DNA of 64,000 bases, taken from positions 1,984,001 to 2,048,000 of the forward strand of contig JAAXNY010000010.1 of assembly GCA_013420905.1 (NCBI GenBank), written 5' to 3'. The number at the start of each line of letters is the position of its first letter. Position 1 is the stretch's first letter. The notes below the pieces were generated by a model, which saw nothing but the letters and a program-made list of their open reading frames with translations, had not been told where the DNA came from and did not search any database. Both the position numbers and the translations under genes were made by a program. Shown here one piece after another: positions 1 to 10,650 of the stretch. The DNA is from Collybia mongolica. Its lineage: Eukaryota > Basidiomycota > Agaricomycetes > Agaricales > Clitocybaceae.

Positions 1-116
1 CTGCGATTTCCACTGCTACCTATATACGCTCAACAGCATTTCCTTTCACCCAGTCGCTTTTCATCATAGCTTCTCCCCTGACTTCTCTCAGCCTAGCATC
101 CGCCAGGTCCTATAGC

Positions 117-1381
117 ATGCCCGATATGGTATCAATAGCGCAACCACAACAACGCCAGTTCAACCCCTACTCAGAGAACGGAGGCACGATATTGGCCATT
201 GCTGGTGCGGACTTCAGTGTCATTGCAGGCGACACCAGGCAGAGCGAGGGATACAGCATCCAGACGCGATATGCCCCAAAGGTCTTTCGATTGTGAGTCG
301 TCGGTTTAATCTCCTATGAAACTATCCTGAATCCTTTGCGGTGCTATCGCAGAACGGACAGAGCTGTCTTGGCTGTGAATGGGTTCGCCGCGGACGGAAA
401 TATGTTCGTGAAGAAAGTCAGGCAGCGTCTAGAGGTGAGAAGCTTTGATGTCTTGGCTGGGGCCATGATCTCTTACCGATCACAGTGGTATCGCCATGCT
501 CATGCGAAGGACATGCCTTTGCGCGCAATCGCACGCCTTATTCAAACGATGCTCTACGCACGTCGTTTCTTCCCTTACTATGTCTACAACATTCTTGGAG
601 GTATTGAAGACGACGGTGCGTAAGAACTACCCTCCCCCGCCTCCGGTTCATATCGGGAGAACGAATCTCAACTGCGGTCCACATATGTTCCGCCTTCTCC
701 TACCGATCTTTCATCCACTAATCTGCCTTCTCTTCTTCAATGCAGGGACAGGCGCGGTATACTCATTTGATCCCGTGGGTTCCTACGAACGCGAGGCATG
801 TCGCGCGGCTGGCGCGGCACAGTCACTCGTGCAGCCTTTCTTGGACAATCAAGTAAGTACAAACCGCGCGTCTTCGAACCCGAACCAACTCGCAAGGGTA
901 ATCTGCGTCAAAATTCGCGTCCCCGTGCTCCTGCTGTCTAATGGAATCCGATCCTTCACCGATTTATTCCCGCGCCCTCTTCCCATTTCTTTTCCCCTCC
1001 TTTTCTTCTTCACAACATTCCCCATCGGGCTTGTCTGACGCTGCTTTCTTCATTAGATCTACTTTAAGAATCAAACGCCCGCCCCTGGAACATCACATCC
1101 GGTCCACCTGCCTTTGTCCACGGTCCTTTCCCTCGTGATCGATTCCTTTACGAGTGCTACCGAACGGCACATCGAGGTAAACCTTACCGTCTTGTCACCT
1201 CGACGGCACATTTCTGATTTACGCCATTTAGGTCGGTGATGGTCTAGAGATGTATGTTGTGCTGGCCAAAGGCAGCACTTCCGTCCAAGGCCTAGGAAAC
1301 ATCCGCGGTATCCAGGAGATGACTGCGACGGACGACGGCGAGAGGGTATTTGTGATAAGGCGCGATCTGAAAAAGGATTGA
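117..1381 (+). CDS. PRE7: 20S proteasome subunit beta-6 (PRE7/PSMB1 family)
   Basis: Non-catalytic beta subunit of the 20S proteasome core (beta-6; yeast Pre7, human PSMB1). Six exons can be read: 117-292, 353-434, 486-615, 746-852, 1057-1176 and 1232-1381, all joined in frame, giving 254 aa against about 241 aa in yeast and human. Family signatures visible after joining are [25 protein letters not shown] and [14 protein letters not shown], in the order known for this subunit. The subunit lacks the N-terminal catalytic threonine typical of beta-1, -2 and -5, as expected. The ATG at 117 is the first in frame after a pyrimidine-rich leader and gives the usual short N-terminal extension. Nothing in the gene looks broken. 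Confidence 0.95.
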
Positions 1382-2128
1382 TGAGGAACGAGCTTGTGTC
1401 TTGTAAAATCATTTCTCCTGCCCGTCATCTGCATAGAATCGGACAATGGTCAACCCACATGCTGTTGCTCTCCTCGCGTCATTTTCAAGTCCGAGTTCTA
1501 GGTAGTGTTTGTGAATGCTCGGGATTCGCTTCCGGCATGCTCACAGCAGCTGTCACAACTATTTAAATAAGTGGTTAGCGGAACTCTAATCGTTAGGGCT
1601 AGTTCGTTGAATACATATTTTAATGTACTTGTATGTAAGAAGCCGATTGTTCTGTTGTTCATTCCGACTTCTTCCTGAATGCTAAGTGCGCTGTGGTGGT
1701 ATTTGATTATGAAGCAGGGTCACATCTGGACGCATCATGATTTGGGCTGCAACAGCCAGGTGCGTGGCGAATAACGCAAGGCATTGCAGAACGCTCTTTA
1801 ATTTTAGGTAACGTTATTGTCTCTCGCTCGTCACTGTCCCTTCTCTCCATAAAATATACCATCTACCTTCCTGGCGAAGGTTGCACATGGTCGTTGCCAC
1901 CACATCCAACGTTTGAGCTTTAGAACAAGGCCCCACCCCAAACAACACCAAACACCATCTCCACTGTTCTCATCACCCTTTATCGTCGTCGTCGTCCCTC
2001 ATTCCCGCCATTTCTCTCTCATAAACCCTTCTTTTTTTCGGCGTCTGCTCCTCGACCGAGACGCATTACAAACCCATCCTCTCTCTCTCGCCGCCACGCA
2101 TCCATAGACAGGCTCACTTTTTTCCAAC
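1382..2128. other. Intergenic, PRE7 to ROT1
   Basis: No gene seen. Positions 1849-1860 hold an AT-rich ATAAAATATA block that could serve as a TATA element for ROT1. Positions 1975-2105 are strongly CT-rich, the usual look of a basidiomycete core promoter and 5' leader. Confidence 0.5.
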
Positions 2129-3036
2129 ATGATTTTCACACCTCTCGTCGGTCTTGTGCTTGCAGCTCTAGCACCTTCAGTGTACTCGCAGGATATCCTG
2201 TATAATGCCATACACAATGCCACGTCTATTGTTGGTACATGGAGTTCAGGGAGCCAGGCTGTGAAAACAGGGCCTGTAAGTTGTCTTGGCTTGAGCTGTG
2301 CATTAGGAGACGTCATTGACCACCCTCTCACAACCAGGGCTTCGCCAACCCCGCCAACATGACCTTCACATACCCCAAAACGACCGGAATCTCCTACTCG
2401 TTGTGAGTTTGCTTGATAAACACCACAGTCATTTGCGATTCAGTCGGCTGACCTGAGTGAAACAGTTCAGATGATGGTTTTTACGAAATTGCGCGGTATC
2501 GATTCAATGGCAACGGTGCGCCGTTTTCTATTTCATACCACAGCTATTCGGCATACTCACTTGGTGGCTCAGGTTCATCACCAACTTGCATCACTGGTGT
2601 GATTGGATGGGTCCATGGAACATATGAACTCCTCGGCAACGGATCCATAATCATGACGCCTTTCGGTGATGGATTCCAACAAGTCCAAGATCCCTGTGCT
2701 GCAATATCGAACTTCCTAGAGCCTTACAACATGACAGAGATCTACGTGCAATGGAGAATATTCTTGGATGCATCTGCTGGGTACAAGTTGCATCTATTCC
2801 AGTATGATGGTGCACCCCTTGCGCCGCAATTCCAGGTTTCGACCACACCCACCATGCTGCCGACACAGAAATTACGGAACGACTCCTCGTCACAACCCCC
2901 AGAACAGACCGGAAATGGCGTGAAGACAAGAAACGCACTGAAAAACAATGGTGCCGAGGAGAGACATAGTTGGACAACAGCCATATTTGGCGGCGCTGGA
3001 GCAGTAGCGATGGGTATTACATCGTTTTTGCTATAA
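2129..3036 (+). CDS. ROT1: ROT1 family ER membrane chaperone
   Basis: Rot1 is an ER membrane protein that assists folding and is needed for beta-1,6-glucan wall synthesis in yeast. Exons 2129-2275, 2338-2402, 2466-2515 and 2573-3036 join to 241 aa (yeast 256 aa). An N-terminal signal peptide ends near VYSQ. The core shows SIVGTWSSGS, FANPANMTFTYP, FSDDGFYEIARYRFNGNG, TCITGVIGWVHGTY and DPCAAISNF, a pattern I associate with this family. Several N-x-S/T sites suit a luminal domain. The C-terminus is a glycine-rich hydrophobic segment (about the last 20 residues) that can serve as the membrane anchor. Start chosen because it opens directly into the signal peptide. Confidence 0.9.
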
Positions 3037-3799
3037 CTATAATCTCATAGACTATCTTCGTATGGTTGTGGGCGCTCAACCCTCCCGTCATTCCGATCAA
3101 CCCACTCCTGCTGCCGAGAACGAGGAAATTCACTTATTCGCCTTCTTGCGACACTTTATATTTTCATCGCTATTACTTGCATAGTCTCTAGCAGGCCTCA
3201 TTGGACCACCTTTGGACCAGTTTATCTTTTCTAGTAATCTCGGCCTCACGTACTCCCTGTTTCTTTTCTTGCTCGCCTCATCCCCGCCCCATTGTTCACG
3301 CATACTTACATGTTCGAGAATTATTTAGCATAAGATACCCGTACGGTTTTTGCAATCACAGACATGCATAGTATTTATGGGGTAGGCACGGGCGAAGGTA
3401 ACCACGCTCTTTCATTGAAACGACATCTGGCATAAGCATTTATTTTAGCATACGTATCCCTACATATTCTTCTCCCCGTAGACCGGTACTCTTTACGAAT
3501 TTAAGTGATTTGAAAACCAGGACTCGGAAGAGTTAAGAATTTAGGAATCGTAAGGGTTGAGGGCGTGTGACCATCAAAAGTGACACGAACCATCACAACA
3601 ATATGATTATGTAATGAACCTAAAAACGAACTTCAACCACGCCATCCAACCCATCACCCATGCTTCGTTCCCCCCCACCATCTCCGACTTAGAAATAGCT
3701 TTTTCTCGCTGTTCTGGAGCGCACCACATCCATCACCCAAGAAGTCCATTTACAAGCAAAATTATACTCCAGAATGACGACCTCGTGGCATATCACGCA
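3037..3799. other. Intergenic, ROT1 to snoRNA host gene
   Basis: No coding region supported. It should hold the ROT1 3' end and the promoter and first exon of the putative snoRNA host transcript, whose first visible splice donor is at 3800. I cannot place the transcription start. Confidence 0.4.
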
Positions 3800-3847
3800 G
3801 TGAGCAACTATCCTACTGATTCATGCGTCCTTTGCAGATGAAAATAA

Positions 3848-3931
3848 CCACGGATGAAGAGTCAAAAAGACTCGCCCTTCCGAGAGCGCACAACCCCTTG
3901 TGGATTTTTCCGTTGCCTTCCTTCTGATCTC
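3848..3931 (+). ncRNA. C/D-box snoRNA, copy 1 (snR52/SNORD83-like, 18S guide)
   Basis: Box C-like GGATGA at 3852, hairpin GAGTC/GACTC just after it, D'-like CCGA, C'-like TGTGGAT, and box D CTGA at 3924-3927. The guide GTTGCCTTCCTT touching box D pairs over 12 bases (one G-U) with the universal 18S stretch AAGGAAGGCAGC. By the box D plus five rule the target is the A of AAGGA, which is A420 in yeast numbering if U14's known C414 target sets the register. Yeast snR52 and human SNORD83 are the known guides for that site. An alternative box C, AGATGA, lies at 3837. Confidence 0.72.
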
Positions 3932-4162
3932 TTTTCACTTTAACGCCTTGCTGGGGCTCCTGCGTTCACTAACTCACTTTATTTCACACCTAAGCTCCTG
4001 CAATTTCTGATTAAGGCCTTTACTACTAGGTCACATTGTTGAAGATTTGGAAACCATTAACGTGCACCCAAGGTTGAATATGAGGCTGAGGTAGGCCCCA
4101 CTTCACCTTCTCGTCTGCTTCCTGGCGTTATACCGACTTGATTACTTGCCTGATGAAACCAA

Positions 4163-4243
4163 CTACGGATGAGAGTCAACGACTCAAGTGTCCGAGAGCG
4201 CAAAACCCCATGTGGATGCTTCCGTTGCCTTCCTTCTGAGCCT
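4163..4243 (+). ncRNA. C/D-box snoRNA, copy 2 (snR52/SNORD83-like, 18S guide)
   Basis: Same architecture as copy 1: GGATGA at 4167, GAGTC-AAC-GACTC hairpin, CCGA, TGTGGAT, the same 12-base 18S guide, and box D CTGA at 4236-4239. A perfect TGATGA at 4151 could be the real box C, which would lengthen the RNA by about 16 nt. The segment between the hairpin and the D'-like box differs from copies 1 and 3, so any second guide there has diverged. Confidence 0.72.
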
Positions 4244-4414
4244 TCCCGTTTTATTCTCTATCTTTGCCTGTCGGAACTGACCTCCTCTCATCCAATAAAC
4301 AGCTATTGACTTCGAAACCGAATATTATCTTACTCAAGAATTGATGATGATCAGGAGGTGAGCTGCTTTGTAATTCACCGGAGTTATCCTTGTTTCTTTG
4401 TGCTTGATAATTTC

Positions 4415-4497
4415 AATCATGATGAAGAGTCTTAGTACTCGTCTGTCCGAGATCGCAAACCTTATGTGGATTACTTCGTTGCCTTCCTTCTGGTTCT
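4415..4497 (+). ncRNA. C/D-box snoRNA, copy 3 (18S guide, imperfect box D)
   Basis: Box C ATGATGA at 4419-4425 is a perfect consensus. It is followed by a GAGT/ACTC hairpin, CCGA, TGTGGAT and the same 18S guide. Box D reads CTGG at 4490-4493 instead of CTGA, so this copy may be weak or dying even though its guide is intact. Confidence 0.6.
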
Positions 4498-4542
4498 CTT
4501 TACAGACTGCGATTTGACATACTCACTTAACATATTCTCCAG

Positions 4543-7500
4543 TTTACATCCATCGAAAGATGTTCCAAGTTCAGTTCGCTCATCAAAAGGGATTATGGAA
4601 ACATATACCTAGGCTTCTTTGCTGACACTTAATATGTAATGCATCTGACCTTTCCGCCACCTTCATGCTAGTCTCCCGTAGCCAGACTATAAATTCGTGT
4701 CTTGCGTGGAAGGTTGATGACACTATATACGTTCATGCCTACAATTATGATACCTCGAGCCTTATGTAAGGCCATGATTCTCACCTCCTGGTATCCATTG
4801 ATGCCTGGCGTTATGAGGTCAGCCAGCGTTGGCCTCGTTCATGGATGGAATAACATCAATCTTTTGTTCTTGTCTCTTATAACATCGCGAAGCTGCATTC
4901 TCGTAATGACGCCTTTTTGAACCTCGGCATCATCAGAATATGGTTTATATTGGATACTCACAGTTTTCGGGGCCCGAAATCGCCGAAGTTCGCACTCGCG
5001 GCTATCAATTATTTTGAATGGTAGGGAGGAAATCAAATTTTTGTGAATGAAATGGTGCTGGTGAGCTGTATTGACGGGTAACACTTTGCTATTGACCTGA
5101 ATGTAGCATTTTCCCAGGAATTCCGTTGTCGCTATGGACCGAGGTGGTTTATTTCTGCGAGATTCCGGCGAAGGAGCGCTGAATGAAGTTTTCAGGTCGC
5201 CGTTCAACGTCTGAGAAGCCAATATGATGCGTCAAGTCCTCCGATGATAGTGACAATTGACTTGGAGGGACGAGATCTCTCCCGTAATTTCTCCGAGGTC
5301 TGTAGCCGCTTGACTCTTTAGGAACGGGGGTTTCCTCTCACAGTTGGGTCGCCCATCCGTCAACGGAGCCTGCCAGTGGCACGTTTCATTCTTCTGCCAA
5401 GAATCAGAATTTAGATCTAGACACTACGGAATTGTACGGACATAACCACGAGGATTCGAACTCGAGGCTCGGGAAGACGGTCGAGGGTGGCAACTTCCAA
5501 CAGGCAGTGAATGTAACACTTTGGACCAACTCATAAATGGTGGGCACACATACGCACCAGTCTTGCGGTACCGAGACGAACCACCCCGTTTCCACATGTT
5601 GCGCGCCTGGAAAGGACAGGTGGCTAACGCCACCATCCACGGGCCGTCGGGAGAACGGATGATATGAGGCTCCATCTGCATTGTTGCTTCCGATGCTGCA
5701 CCGAGCCCAACCTGCTCGTGGTGTATCATGGTATACTCTAGGCAAGGCGCTCGGTGATGGGATTTTTCCCTGGCTGACAATGGGCTACAACCAACTTTCT
5801 GAGAGCCTGTTGGTATTGTAGTACGCCATGCTGGCCCTAATCCTAAATGCGAGAGAGCAGGGATACCCGGGACATGCGGCTGGTGCGAATAAGGAGGAGA
5901 CAAGCTCTCCATTTATGTATATGTTCGGTGCGATTGAAAGTCCCCGTGTCCATCGTAATGAGAAGGACAATATTTAGGGAGCGAAAGGGGATCGAAAGAC
6001 ATCGCCAATTCTCATCAATGATCACTCATGGAGATGAAGACAGCCTGATGTAGGTTGATAGAAGAGACTTCGGGCGCCATAAGAGATTTGAAGAACAACC
6101 CCTGTGAGCAGGGCCGAAGCACAAATCCACCCATGTGCGAGAAGAGCTTGTGATTTGGAACAGTTAGGACGTGATATAGGCTCACCGATAAAGACCCGGA
6201 CAGACTTCAGGGTGATGGACTACTGAGAAGTGACACGAACGTCTAACACCGAGAAAGAGTCAAACCGCACAAATTTTGAGTTTACTGAGTGACGAGCCGA
6301 TCTGATTTGAGTTAGGTCAGAATTCCAAGCTGGGAAAAATCGCATCTACTTATTCCATTATCTGTGTTCTCCGAGTAGCTCATAGTAACCTCTGAACCAT
6401 GTGGCCACTGTATCGGGTAGAAAGAACCAAACACATCGAGAGGGCATTATACCATCATAAACAGCTTGGACTCCAGGCGCTTGAACCACAACTCATGGTA
6501 TCAATGGGCCAGTGGCTCGCTTTTCACGTCCCTCTTATGTTCAATCATTGCTTGATCCTGCGGTTTTGCAATTAATGAGTGAAATCCCCATATCAAATAA
6601 AAATTATCCCACTATCTGAAGTATTAGTTTCACCTGGGAGCCACAAGTGAATTAAGGCCAACCAGGGGGGACGCGTATACATTCGGTAGTCGATCAGATT
6701 GGACCGTCTTCCGAGTTTTGTTTGGCTCTACATTTTGGAGTCAATGTTTGGGTTTTGCCTTCTTAGATACGAGTAAAGTGCGGTCCGGGCCCACCGTCCG
6801 CTAGAGGGGAGGCAACGGTGTGAAGACCAGCCATCGAGTTCGGAAGCACTGAAATTCTCAAGTTAATTTTGCGTCGGGCGGAGTGCAGATATACTAGGCT
6901 TTGCTCCTGGAAAAGCCAGAATTTTTTTCAGGAATTCGGGGGTCATACCAGGCAACATTCTCAACGCAAAATAAATGAGGTTGTCGTTACCGACACATAA
7001 GCGCTTGCAATAGTAAAGACCACCATAGCGTGTATGATACTCACCTTACGAAAGGTTCCGTTGTTTCGCAAGTTCACAACATCATTCAGTAATGTGACGG
7101 CGACTGGGCACACTTTTAGGGTAAGCAGCTTCGAAATTACGAAAGGGCGATAGCGATTGGACGTGTGCTCTAAATTAAAGCAGATCATCTGCTATTCGTT
7201 TGATAGAAGCCCGACGGTGCAAATAAAACCTGGGTGATCTTGGAAAGGTCTGAAAGATCAAGGGCGATGATCGGTGCGTGTGGTGGGGAATGAAAATGCG
7301 CTCATATTTGGGGGTCGTAAGAACGGAATTTAGCTGCGGCCCGGTCGAATTCGCGGGCGAAGAAGTGGTATAGGTTACTTTTCTGGGCGCTGTACCAGTG
7401 ACAATCCTTACCCAATGCAAATGGCACATGGTTGCGGGGAAGATACCTCATGGCATGTAATGTTATTAATCGATGAATGATGGGGAGGAGATAGGCAACC

Positions 7501-8390
7501 ATGGCCTAGAGTCGTGCGAGAGCCCGATGTAACGCGTGGCTCGATGGATGCATCTCTAGAAAACTTGTACCGTTAGAAACAGGTGACGTTGTGGTGGCTA
7601 TAACAAGGTTCCCCAGCCATTATCGCCAAGAAGATAGGAAAGACATCGGGGAGACGCAAGGCTCGAATGTTCATAAAAATATATCACACTTGAACCGGTC
7701 GAATGGGTGAATATCGGGAACATGGGCATCTAAACGTGAGGTTTGCGGTCCTCAGAAGTCGCAATGGTGATCAATCATCCATGGAACGCACCGTGGACGA
7801 TGGCGACAATGGCAGTTGACAGTTGGTTGATGATTAACGTCAATACGCGCCATTTTCTCTCCCCTTTTGGGTCAACATGCTTAGCTGGGACATGGCTGTA
7901 TCTGTACTGTTTCATTGGGGTCGCAATGAACCTTCTGATACGTGATGAAGAAGGTTAACCGCGACTTGAAGGATCAAGTTCAAATGATAGAACGGCGGCG
8001 ATTGGGGCACCCGTGAACCAGAACGTGTTCTGATTGAAGACCAGGAGAGGAAACCGCAGTAGTGCCACCCGATGTCCATCTAGCACACGCTGTGCGTTGT
8101 ATTGATTTCTGAACTTCCAGCTAGGCAGCACAATACTTTGGTACGAAGGGCCCAAATTGTTGTTTGACAATTGCTTCCACGGCAAATATATGCGGAATTC
8201 CGATAATTCAGCGACGACCGAGAAACCTCCGCTCCATCACAGACCAATGGTTGCCCACTGGGCTCGAGTCTTATGAATAAGCCTGGATAGTCATTGCTCG
8301 TCAGAATACAGCATAAGTGGGGGGCCGCCGGGACAGTTCAAATCAAAATACAACCACTAACGTTCTCCAGCGTCTCATGGGTCAAACAAA
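4543..8390. other. 3.8-kb stretch with no recognised gene
   Basis: No ORF here resembles a family I know. The longest are on the minus strand: 5424-5912 (162 codons), 4839-5222 (127 codons, non-ATG start) and 7955-8185. The block 4870-4970 on the minus strand has a donor-like GTGAGT and a downstream AG that could join two short coding-like pieces, and minus-strand pieces near 6961-7502 look faintly coding. No terminal repeats, target duplications or transposase motifs were seen. Long gene-free DNA is out of character for this window, so it may hold decayed genes or non-coding transcripts. Confidence 0.5.
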
Positions 8391-9778
8391 CTAAGCGTCG
8401 AACTTCTCCATGATCTCATCCGGCAAGCAGCTTCCTTTCTCAACCCTTTCAAAGACTTTCAGTTCCCCATCCTGACACACCAAGCTGAGGCGACCTCGTT
8501 TCCCATGTTCAACGACGAGTTTCTTCACCATGTCCAAAAGCCGTCTCAATTTCTGGAGGTGTGGCTGGACGACATCTTTCATAACATTCTGCAGTTCGGT
8601 TGATGTTAGCTTTCGCTTGTCCACTCGAATGAACCGCCCACGTTCATGGACGGCGAGGAAGTGATGAGGTGTCTGGGAAATAAATAGCTGAGGATAAAAT
8701 TCTTCCCAATCATATTCGTGTGCTCTGTTAATGGAGCGAGTGGTCAGCTCCACGATTGCTGACTGTGGTACGTCCGAGCCACCCGGTAGAACAGTGAGCT
8801 TGAGTGCATCTCCTTCTGACTTCGGGATACTGTACGCGGCATTAGATTTAGGAGTGATATTAACCTCAGCAAGGGCGCCAGTTAGGTCATCCATGTTGGT
8901 GCTGCGCGCGGGTGAGGAGTCGTAGGTTCTTCTTCCCATGGAATACAGGCGTCAACTTCAAAGCGAACGACCATACGTAATCCATTAAAATCCTATAAAA
9001 CATGTGAAACTAGGCATGAATCGGAAGTATTGACGACTGATATATTTCACAATTCTGTGATGACCAGTGCTCTTTTCACATCCAGGTACAGCTTTCGTTG
9101 ACGCCTTCTCAAAGTTATACCCATAGGTAAAGCCGGACATCTGTTCACTAGTCCGCACCTCCCAGCGGTTCATGAGAACTGTACTCGCACCAGCGAGTTG
9201 CATGTCGATCCTAAAATATTTCTTTGCAGTACCACTAATCCACCGTAAGAGCTTGCGCAGCCCATTTCTATCCGTGACAAAGTCCGCAGCGGCCCAGTCA
9301 AATGCCAAGCCGTTGAGCTCCGACTTTCGTTCCACGGCAGTGATCAACGGTAACAGAACAGCGGACGGAAATCTATGTCCATTCTGATCCACAAAAGATA
9401 CTCCATCGTCAGGGTGGACTGTAAATGGGGTCGGTCTACTTTGCCATCGAGGGGGAGAGCCTAGGAGAGAACATGAACACCGATCCAAAGCGGGCATTTA
9501 GCCAGTGTATGGCACTTACCAGGAACGATGATCGTCGGGGAGGAGGCATCAGCCCAGTTGTATGACCCGATGCATTCAAAGTCGTTGATTTTAACCTCTT
9601 TATCAGAGCTCCACTTCTCTAATTTAGGGATAGTCTGCAAAGCTATTGCCAAAAGACCATCGGTTATGACACGACCGGGTACGAGGGATTTCGGAGCAAC
9701 TGGCTTTCCTCGATGTTGGTAGGAGCCTGAGCCACGAGGCCTTCGACCGCGAGAAGTGTATGAAGAATACGAAGACAT
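8391..9778 (-). CDS. Conserved fungal family, often mislabelled GGPP synthetase; apparently disrupted
   Basis: Start at 9778 (MSSYSSYTSRGRRPRG). Exon 1 is 9778-9520 and exon 2 begins at 9460. Family-like blocks are SYNWADASSPTIIVPG, a DQNGHRFP segment, TGHHRIVKY, FNGLRMVVRFEVDA, and near the C-terminus VPQSAIVELTTR and FYPQLFISQTPHH. I recall this family from ascomycetes and basidiomycetes under the name geranylgeranyl pyrophosphate synthetase, but it has no DDxxD prenyl synthase motif, so its function is unknown. Two lesions lie close together. The intron after KY starts ATCAGT where GTCAGT would be expected (near 9043). After EVDACIP the frame runs into a stop, while the rest of the family sequence continues one base out of register from about 8939. 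It may be a pseudogene, a damaged allele or assembly error. Confidence 0.6.
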
Positions 9779-10650
9779 AATGTAATATCGTGTGAAGACA
9801 GTAGTTAGGTCTAAGGGCCACGGCGTTTGGGCGTTTAAACTGTTGAGCAATCACTGCACGTGTAGAGAAGACGCCTGGGGCCTCGACAGGAAGTGGAGCC
9901 TTGATTTCCCAAGGAGTGGGGATGCCTTCTGTGATCCAGACGAGACCTTGACATTGTACACATACGGACCATCTGTGGGCGCAGTTAGGCGCGAACGACA
10001 GGGTTGAACCCGGGTTCTAAGTTGCTGGCTCAACGAGGGTAAGGGTAAGGTCACACCTGCCAGTGATAAACGGTGAAGCCTCAAGAAATTGGAAATTCAT
10101 GTCCCAGAACGGTCTGGTTATGAGCTGCGAGTGGAAGGTAATTGGTTGGGCAAGAAGGCGGTAGTCTCGAACTCACATGTGAGGAAATGTGAAAGGGGAA
10201 CTCACGGAAATATATATACTGCATGGACTGCACAATTGAATGATAACGCCCGGCTTTGCTTGAGACTATCAGCGCTAATGGTATCTCCCCTCATTCACAA
10301 GTTGTAAATATGGCCATGAACGACTCGGATCCACTTTTGGAGTTATTAACACCGCAAACGTTGCACCCCGCAATCACCCATCGATGATGGCGTTATTGCC
10401 AAGATTTTACTGATTCGCAGTGCACTTTGGTGAGCTGGTTGTTGTCAAATTTTTCGCAGATAGCAGAGCTGAACGATGCAAGCAACGCGTGAGCAGACTT
10501 CGCCACCGTGATCGATGTTGATCACGCTGCACCGCCACCGGCCATCTCATTGTCGATCTCAAAATTTCATTAGTGACCCAAGTAGAACCAACTGTTGAGA
10601 AACACCTGCGAACATCTCTTAATCATTTATCGTTGGAGAAGGATCACGAA
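9779..10650. other. Divergent intergenic region upstream of HIS1
   Basis: Lies between the minus-strand start at 9778 and the HIS1 start at 10651, so it must hold both promoters. GTAAGGGTAAGG occurs near 10038. I see no ORF with support and no Gcn4-type TGACTC site close to HIS1. Confidence 0.4.

Larger units (their letters stand above)
3800..4542 (+). ncRNA. Putative non-coding host gene for three intronic snoRNAs
   Basis: Three introns with good splice sites follow one another, each enclosing one snoRNA copy: 3800-3994 (GTGAGC ... CTAAC ... AAG), 4091-4302 (GTAGGC ... CAG) and 4358-4542 (GTGAGC ... CTTAAC ... CAG). The exons between them, 3995-4090 and 4303-4357, are short and carry stops, so the spliced product looks non-coding. 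The distance from box D to the 3' splice site is 67, 63 and 49 nt, similar to the spacing of intron-encoded snoRNAs in other eukaryotes. Exon 1 and the last exon are not delimited. That the exons have no coding role is inference. Confidence 0.6.

Noticed and set aside
4151..4200. Hammerhead ribozyme in the CTGATGA repeat
   Set aside because: There is no GAAA core partner or cleavage-site stem; the box D and 18S guide explain the repeat better.
5446..5475. tRNA-like B box (GTTCGAATCC) on the minus strand
   Set aside because: The T stem does not pair over five bases and no D or anticodon arm is found at the proper distance.
8391..8939. Separate 182-aa gene starting at 8939
   Set aside because: Its sequence matches the C-terminal part of the same family as the upstream exons, so it is better read as the out-of-frame end of one gene.
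8391..9778. Annotation as geranylgeranyl pyrophosphate synthase
   Set aside because: No DDxxD aspartate motifs or prenyl-synthase helices; the name appears to be an inherited database label.
9995..10020. GGTTCAACCC B-box-like motif on the minus strand
   Set aside because: It is part of a local inverted repeat; the flanks cannot fold into a T arm and acceptor stem.
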